The notes under the pieces: model-generated | The model's input: the letters and a program-made list of their open reading frames with translations, nothing else | Databases searched by the model: none | What the model was told of the DNA's origin: nothing | Made by a program: the position numbers and the translations under genes | Origin: Desulfobulbaceae bacterium | Lineage (GTDB): Bacteria; Desulfobacterota; Desulfobulbia; Desulfobulbales; Desulfocapsaceae | Reading direction: 5' to 3' | DNA: 9,283 nucleotides | Assembly (NCBI GenBank): GCA_003509305.1 | Contig: DOMU01000090.1 | Coordinates: 1 to 9,283 of the forward strand | Shown here: piece after piece, positions 6,467-9,283 of the stretch | Numbering within the stretch: the stretch's first letter is position 1 | Layout: each line of letters opens with the position of its first letter

Positions 6467-6883
6467 TCAACCAAAAATTGCCTTCAGAATCGGGTTGAGC
6501 AGGCCCAACAGACTGGCGGCGAGGATCAGAAGACCGACAACCGCCACCCGTTTGACAACCAGCGGGCTGACGCGCTTGGCAATCTGCGGCCCAATCCAAC
6601 CCCCGATCAGGGCCGCCGGGAACATGGCGCAGAAAAACACCCAGTCGAAGTTACCAAAACGGTAATGCTGAACGGTACTGACCATGGTGTTGAAGAAAAT
6701 TGCCAGCACCGAACTACCGACAACAATAAACATCGGCAGACGCAGGCCAACCGCCATCAAAGGCACCATGAAGGGACCGCCGCCGAAACCGAACATCGAC
6801 GACACGATGGCAATCAGAAAACCGCCGATACAACCGACAATCATATTGGGATTAAATTCCTGTCCCCAGAATTCCACTTTCAT
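6467..6883 (-). CDS. TSUP transporter, C-terminal half encoded as a separate small membrane protein
   Basis: Only 138 residues, about half the length of a normal TSUP transporter, with four hydrophobic segments (about 13-45, 50-72, 80-102 and 110-132). The first includes MFGFGGGPFMVPL (30-42), the TSUP motif G-x-G-G-G-x4-P. Residues 1-12 (MKVEFWGQEFNP) are polar and there is no signal peptide. It follows the 433-residue gene that ends with the other TSUP half, after 18 bases and with its own AGGAGG (6892-6897, spacer of eight). The two chains probably assemble into one eight-helix transporter for a small anion, likely sulfur- or oxyanion-related; this is inferred from the complementary halves and gene order. 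A recent break of one gene is less likely, because both parts have clean ends and proper initiation signals. It ends convergently with the TSUP gene at 5460-6365. Confidence 0.82.
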   Translation of the reverse strand: MKVEFWGQEFNPNMIVGCIGGFLIAIVSSMFGFGGGPFMVPLMAVGLRLPMFIVVGSSVLAIFFNTMVSTVQHYRFGNFDWVFFCAMFPAALIGGWIGPQIAKRVSPLVVKRVAVVGLLILAASLLGLLNPILKAIFG

Positions 6884-6891
6884 CTCTTATT

Positions 6892-6897
6892 CCTCCT
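6892..6897 (-). promoter_or_regulatory. Shine-Dalgarno of the TSUP C-terminal half
   Basis: AGGAGG on the minus strand, eight bases before the ATG at 6883 and between the two TSUP genes, shows that the small half is independently initiated, not the remnant of a frameshift. Confidence 0.8.
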
Positions 6898-6901
6898 CAA
6901 A

Positions 6902-8203
6902 TTAAGCCTGTTTGGCCTTGGCGGCCTCTTCGGCGCGCTTCTTGAATTCCTTCAAAATCGCCTGCTCTTTTTTGTTCTTCGCCAGATAGCCGGGAGTGGT
7001 CTGCCAGAACATCAGGGCGGCAAGCACGATCAAAATCCAGCCGAAGACCCATTTGAACTCATCCATGGTGATCTTTTCGGTGAGACCGGGGCCGATGATG
7101 CCACCCAGCACCATGGCCAAGCCGATACCGACGCCCAATTTCCAGGAGATGAACTTGATTTTCGAGTAGTTGTAGATACCACTGCCCTGCGAAAAGAGCA
7201 CCGTCGGTGTAACCGTACCGGCGATGTAGGGATGGGGAAGAGCCGGAAAGACCTGAGCAAACACCGGATTCATGATGAAACCACCGCCCGCGCCCATCAT
7301 AACGCCGAAAATGGCGATGACCAGGGTGATTACAAAGGGCCAGATCAGGTTCATGCTGGTGCCGGCATTGGGCAGATAAACGGTGGGGAAGCTGACTTCG
7401 TTACTGAAATTGGCCTCGGCTTTGGTGTCTTTATCGACGATGGCGATAACTTTATAGTTACCCGGTGAATTACCGGAAGACATTTTCAAAGTCGCCTCAT
7501 AACTGCCATCCGGCTGAATTTTCACATTGGTCCCAAAGACTTTGTCGATGGAGCGAAAACGCGCCTTCAGCAACTGCATGGCGCGGATTCTGACATCTTT
7601 AGCCTCCAGTTCGCCGAGATCCTGACCGCGACTGCCAATAATGCTCGACAGCAACGTGCTCTGATAATATTCAATCTTCGCTTGAGCCGGAACGTCGAAG
7701 GCATCGGCGGCGCCCAAATCCTTAATCAGAGCGGAAACGCTCCATTTACCACCCTTCTTTTTCTCGGCGGCAAAGGCATCCTTTTTATCCTCCGGAGCGA
7801 GGATACGGTAAAAAGCGGGCATTTCCATGGTTTGGTAAAACACATAGGGACGGTCACCCGGCTTCTTTTTCATCGTATCGACATAAAACTTGTCGGAACC
7901 GCCGCCACCATTAGCCGGATCCTTAATGACATCCTTGTCAAAGCGGCTGGCCCGTACCTTATGGGAATCGTTATAGATTTCCAGATAAACCGCTTTGCCG
8001 GCCGGGGCCTTGCCGGTGATTTTAATTTCACCGCCGTTGTTCAGACTGGTTTTGTCGAGATTGATGGTGATGTCGCCTCCCGCGGTTTCCGCCACCGGCG
8101 CGGCGGCGGGAACGGCCTGTTCCTCAGCCAGCGTCGTTTGCGCGCCGACCAGCAGCATTAGCGCCATAGCGAACCATGACAAGAATCCAAACTTTCCTTT
8201 CAT
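6902..8203 (-). CDS. Secreted-domain TSUP transporter, N-terminal half (signal peptide, extracytoplasmic domain, four membrane segments)
   Basis: The 433 residues begin with a typical signal peptide (MKGK, hydrophobic 6-20, likely cut after TTLA at 26) and an Ala/Pro-rich linker. Residues about 44-80 (ITINLDKTSLNNGGEIKITG, AVYLEIYND) and 226-272 (PDGSYEATLKMSSGNSPGNY onward) read like the two ends of an Ig-like beta-sandwich, with about 145 mixed residues inserted, including a Gly-rich loop (99-102). Membrane segments follow at about 286-316, 327-347, 354-374 and 384-401. The first has MMGAGGGFIMNPVF (302-315), the TSUP glycine motif. A charged Lys/Glu/Ala-rich tail (408-433) ends the protein. 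With the 138-residue product downstream, this makes a full eight-segment TSUP transporter carrying an exported domain that may capture substrate or contact a partner. GGAG lies about nine bases before the ATG. Topology is uncertain: a cleaved signal and four crossings would leave the basic tail outside, against the positive-inside rule. Confidence 0.83.
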   Translation of the reverse strand: MKGKFGFLSWFAMALMLLVGAQTTLAEEQAVPAAAPVAETAGGDITINLDKTSLNNGGEIKITGKAPAGKAVYLEIYNDSHKVRASRFDKDVIKDPANGGGGSDKFYVDTMKKKPGDRPYVFYQTMEMPAFYRILAPEDKKDAFAAEKKKGGKWSVSALIKDLGAADAFDVPAQAKIEYYQSTLLSSIIGSRGQDLGELEAKDVRIRAMQLLKARFRSIDKVFGTNVKIQPDGSYEATLKMSSGNSPGNYKVIAIVDKDTKAEANFSNEVSFPTVYLPNAGTSMNLIWPFVITLVIAIFGVMMGAGGGFIMNPVFAQVFPALPHPYIAGTVTPTVLFSQGSGIYNYSKIKFISWKLGVGIGLAMVLGGIIGPGLTEKITMDEFKWVFGWILIVLAALMFWQTTPGYLAKNKKEQAILKEFKKRAEEAAKAKQA

Positions 8204-8260
8204 CTTCTCACTCCATACTTAAAATGGGTTTGTTTTTAGCATCCCGGAGTAACCATTCGG

Positions 8261-8271
8261 GACGCGAATAT
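8261..8271 (-). promoter_or_regulatory. Possible TunR half-site upstream of the split TSUP operon
   Basis: On the minus strand ATATTCGCGTC differs at one position from ATATTCGTGTC (5355-5365) in the tunR/TSUP control region. It lies about 60 bases before the 433-residue gene. It overlaps a short inverted repeat, ATTCG-GGACG-CGAAT (forward 8255-8269). No clear promoter was found here, and the match is short, so this is a lead only. Confidence 0.3.
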
Positions 8272-8336
8272 CGCTCTTGCCCCAACATTGGTCATGCCGG
8301 GCAACCGAAATTACAGCACTTAAAACATTCCTCGGA

Positions 8337-8372
8337 ATTTCCCTGATTCCTCGTCCAAGAAATCAGGGAAAT
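8337..8372 (-). terminator. Hairpin after the oxidoreductase gene
   Basis: ATTTCCCTGATT (8337-8348) pairs perfectly with AATCAGGGAAAT (8361-8372) around 12 bases, starting 19 bases beyond the oxidoreductase stop. On the minus strand a second small stem (ATTCC-GA-GGAAT) and GTTTTAA follow. It probably separates this gene from the split TSUP operon downstream, although the T tract is not directly adjacent. Confidence 0.55.
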
Positions 8373-8391
8373 CGGTACAGATTCCTTGCGT

Positions 8392-9283
8392 TCAAGCCTG
8401 GCAAGCAAAGGTGACGACGCGGTAGCAGCGCAGACAGCGGTCAGCCTCGGTGACCGCCTCCGGAACCGTGAAGCCTTGGTCCACCTCACGGAAATCAATT
8501 TTACGCTCGGCGGCCGGTTCGTGGTGAATTATCGCCCGCGGCACGCCAGCGGGCAATGGACCATTCTTCATCGGCACCATCGCTTGCAACTGTTTGACCA
8601 AGGCGAATTCGTCTTCCTCCGGCAGTTTTTCGACCACATGATCAGCCAGATATTGGGCAATCTTTTTGCCAACCAGTCGGCCATGGGCACAGGCGCCAAT
8701 CAGGGTATCCGGGCCGCTGACGTAGTCACCACCCGCGAACAGGCCGGGCACGGCGGTCATCAGGTTTTCATCGACTATCATGATGCCCCATTTATCGACC
8801 TCAACCCCAGGAACCGTGCCCGTGCAGGCGGTATCGACTTCCTGACCGATGGCCGAGACGACGACGTCGGCGGCAATCACATACTCGGAACCAGGAATCT
8901 CGACCGGACGGCGGCGGCCGGAGGCGTCCGGCTCACCCAGCTCCATCTTCGTGCATTCGAGACCAACCACCTTGCCATTTTCGGCGACGATGCGTTTCGG
9001 GGCGACGAGAAAATGGAATTTAACGTCCTCAGCTTCGGCATCGTGAATTTCCACTGGATCGGCCGGCATCTCTTTGATGGTACGGCGATAGATCAGATTG
9101 GCTTCGGTAAAACCAACGCGGAAGGCCGTGCGCACGCAGTCGATGGCGACATTGCCACCACCAACAACGGCGATACTCTTCCCCTTCGGCAGTTGATCAA
9201 GGCGGCCCAGGTTGATGTTGCGCAGGAACTCGACGCCGGGGACGAAACCGTAGTAGCCAGCGTCTTCGCCCTCGACCCGCATC
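8392..9283 (-). CDS. FAD/NAD(P)-dependent oxidoreductase, GltD-like, C-terminal part (N-terminus outside window)
   Basis: The frame runs off the right edge; 296 residues are complete here. It matches the pyridine-nucleotide half of the glutamate-synthase small-subunit family, flavoproteins that pass electrons between NAD(P)H and iron-sulfur partners. Visible are the dinucleotide-binding loop IAVVGGGNVAID (37-48), VVSAIGQEVD (141-150), the distal FAD-binding GLFAGGDYVSGPDTLIGACAHGR (180-202, with GGD at 184-186), and a C-terminal tail with C283LRC286 and a final Cys294. The ATG at 9282 is internal, since the FAD-binding N-terminal part must lie beyond the window. The cysteine tail is typical of members working with ferredoxin-like or heterodisulfide-type complexes, not of classic GltD, but the two cysteines of CxxC alone do not prove a cluster. 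The partner genes would be upstream, outside the window, so glutamate synthase, NfnB/SudA-like and other roles stay open. Confidence 0.88.
   Translation of the reverse strand, partial: MRVEGEDAGYYGFVPGVEFLRNINLGRLDQLPKGKSIAVVGGGNVAIDCVRTAFRVGFTEANLIYRRTIKEMPADPVEIHDAEAEDVKFHFLVAPKRIVAENGKVVGLECTKMELGEPDASGRRRPVEIPGSEYVIAADVVVSAIGQEVDTACTGTVPGVEVDKWGIMIVDENLMTAVPGLFAGGDYVSGPDTLIGACAHGRLVGKKIAQYLADHVVEKLPEEDEFALVKQLQAMVPMKNGPLPAGVPRAIIHHEPAAERKIDFREVDQGFTVPEAVTEADRCLRCYRVVTFACQA

Noticed and set aside
6416..7468. Long plus-strand open frame of 350 codons
   Set aside because: It is antisense to the two TSUP-half genes, low in complexity (rich in His, Gln and Asp) and lacks any family resemblance or ribosome site; the minus-strand genes explain the sequence.
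8242..8262. TCCCG/CGGGA hairpin upstream of the split TSUP operon as a terminator
   Set aside because: The stem is only five bases with an 11-base loop and there is no T run on either strand.
1..9283. CRISPR arrays, tRNA or rRNA genes, insertion sequences
   Set aside because: No regularly spaced repeats, cloverleaf-like segments, transposase genes or terminal repeats were seen.

Overview
The window looks like a chromosomal piece of a moderately GC-rich anaerobic Desulfobacterota (former Deltaproteobacteria), most likely a sulfate reducer or close relative. The best clue is a recombinase-derived regulator with C-terminal oxyanion-binding domains (4270-5310, minus strand), which matches the TunR family described from sulfate-reducing deltaproteobacteria. 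It lies divergently next to a TSUP (TauE/SafE) transporter, an arrangement expected for that family. The acyl-CoA/GNAT fusion and the GltD-like flavoprotein with a C-terminal cysteine motif fit an anaerobe but are less specific. Species cannot be read from the sequence.

Layout. 1-2066 is a plus-strand block: the 3' end of a UvrD/PcrA-type helicase, folC (folylpolyglutamate/dihydrofolate synthase) and a small HNH endonuclease whose start overlaps the folC stop by one base. Convergent to it, 2103-3977 (minus) encodes a 624-residue fusion of a CoA-transferase/acetyl-CoA-hydrolase domain with a C-terminal GNAT acetyltransferase domain. An intergenic stretch of about 290 bases (3978-4269) holds a promoter candidate and hairpins but no convincing gene. 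tunR (4270-5310, minus) and a TSUP transporter (5460-6365, plus) are divergent around a 149-base control region with repeated motif copies and apparently overlapping promoters. After two strong hairpins, a minus-strand pair (8203 to 6467) encodes a second TSUP transporter split into two four-helix halves; the first half has a signal peptide and a large extracytoplasmic domain. At the right edge, 8392-9283 (minus) is the C-terminal part of an FAD/NAD(P)-dependent oxidoreductase of the glutamate-synthase small-subunit type.

How it fits together. The regulator has lost two of the key tyrosine-recombinase residues but keeps the fold, and carries two Mop/TOBE domains that in relatives sense molybdate or tungstate. 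It most plausibly represses the divergent TSUP gene and perhaps itself through inverted repeats at 5355-5433. An 11-base word from this operator region recurs with one change upstream of the split TSUP genes (8261-8271), which raises the possibility, not proven, that both transporters belong to one oxyanion regulon. The rest is housekeeping (DNA repair, folate) and acyl-CoA or redox metabolism. TunR itself is a described family. The less familiar items are the split TSUP with its extracytoplasmic domain, the possible second target, and the CoA-transferase domain with a Gln where the catalytic Glu is expected.
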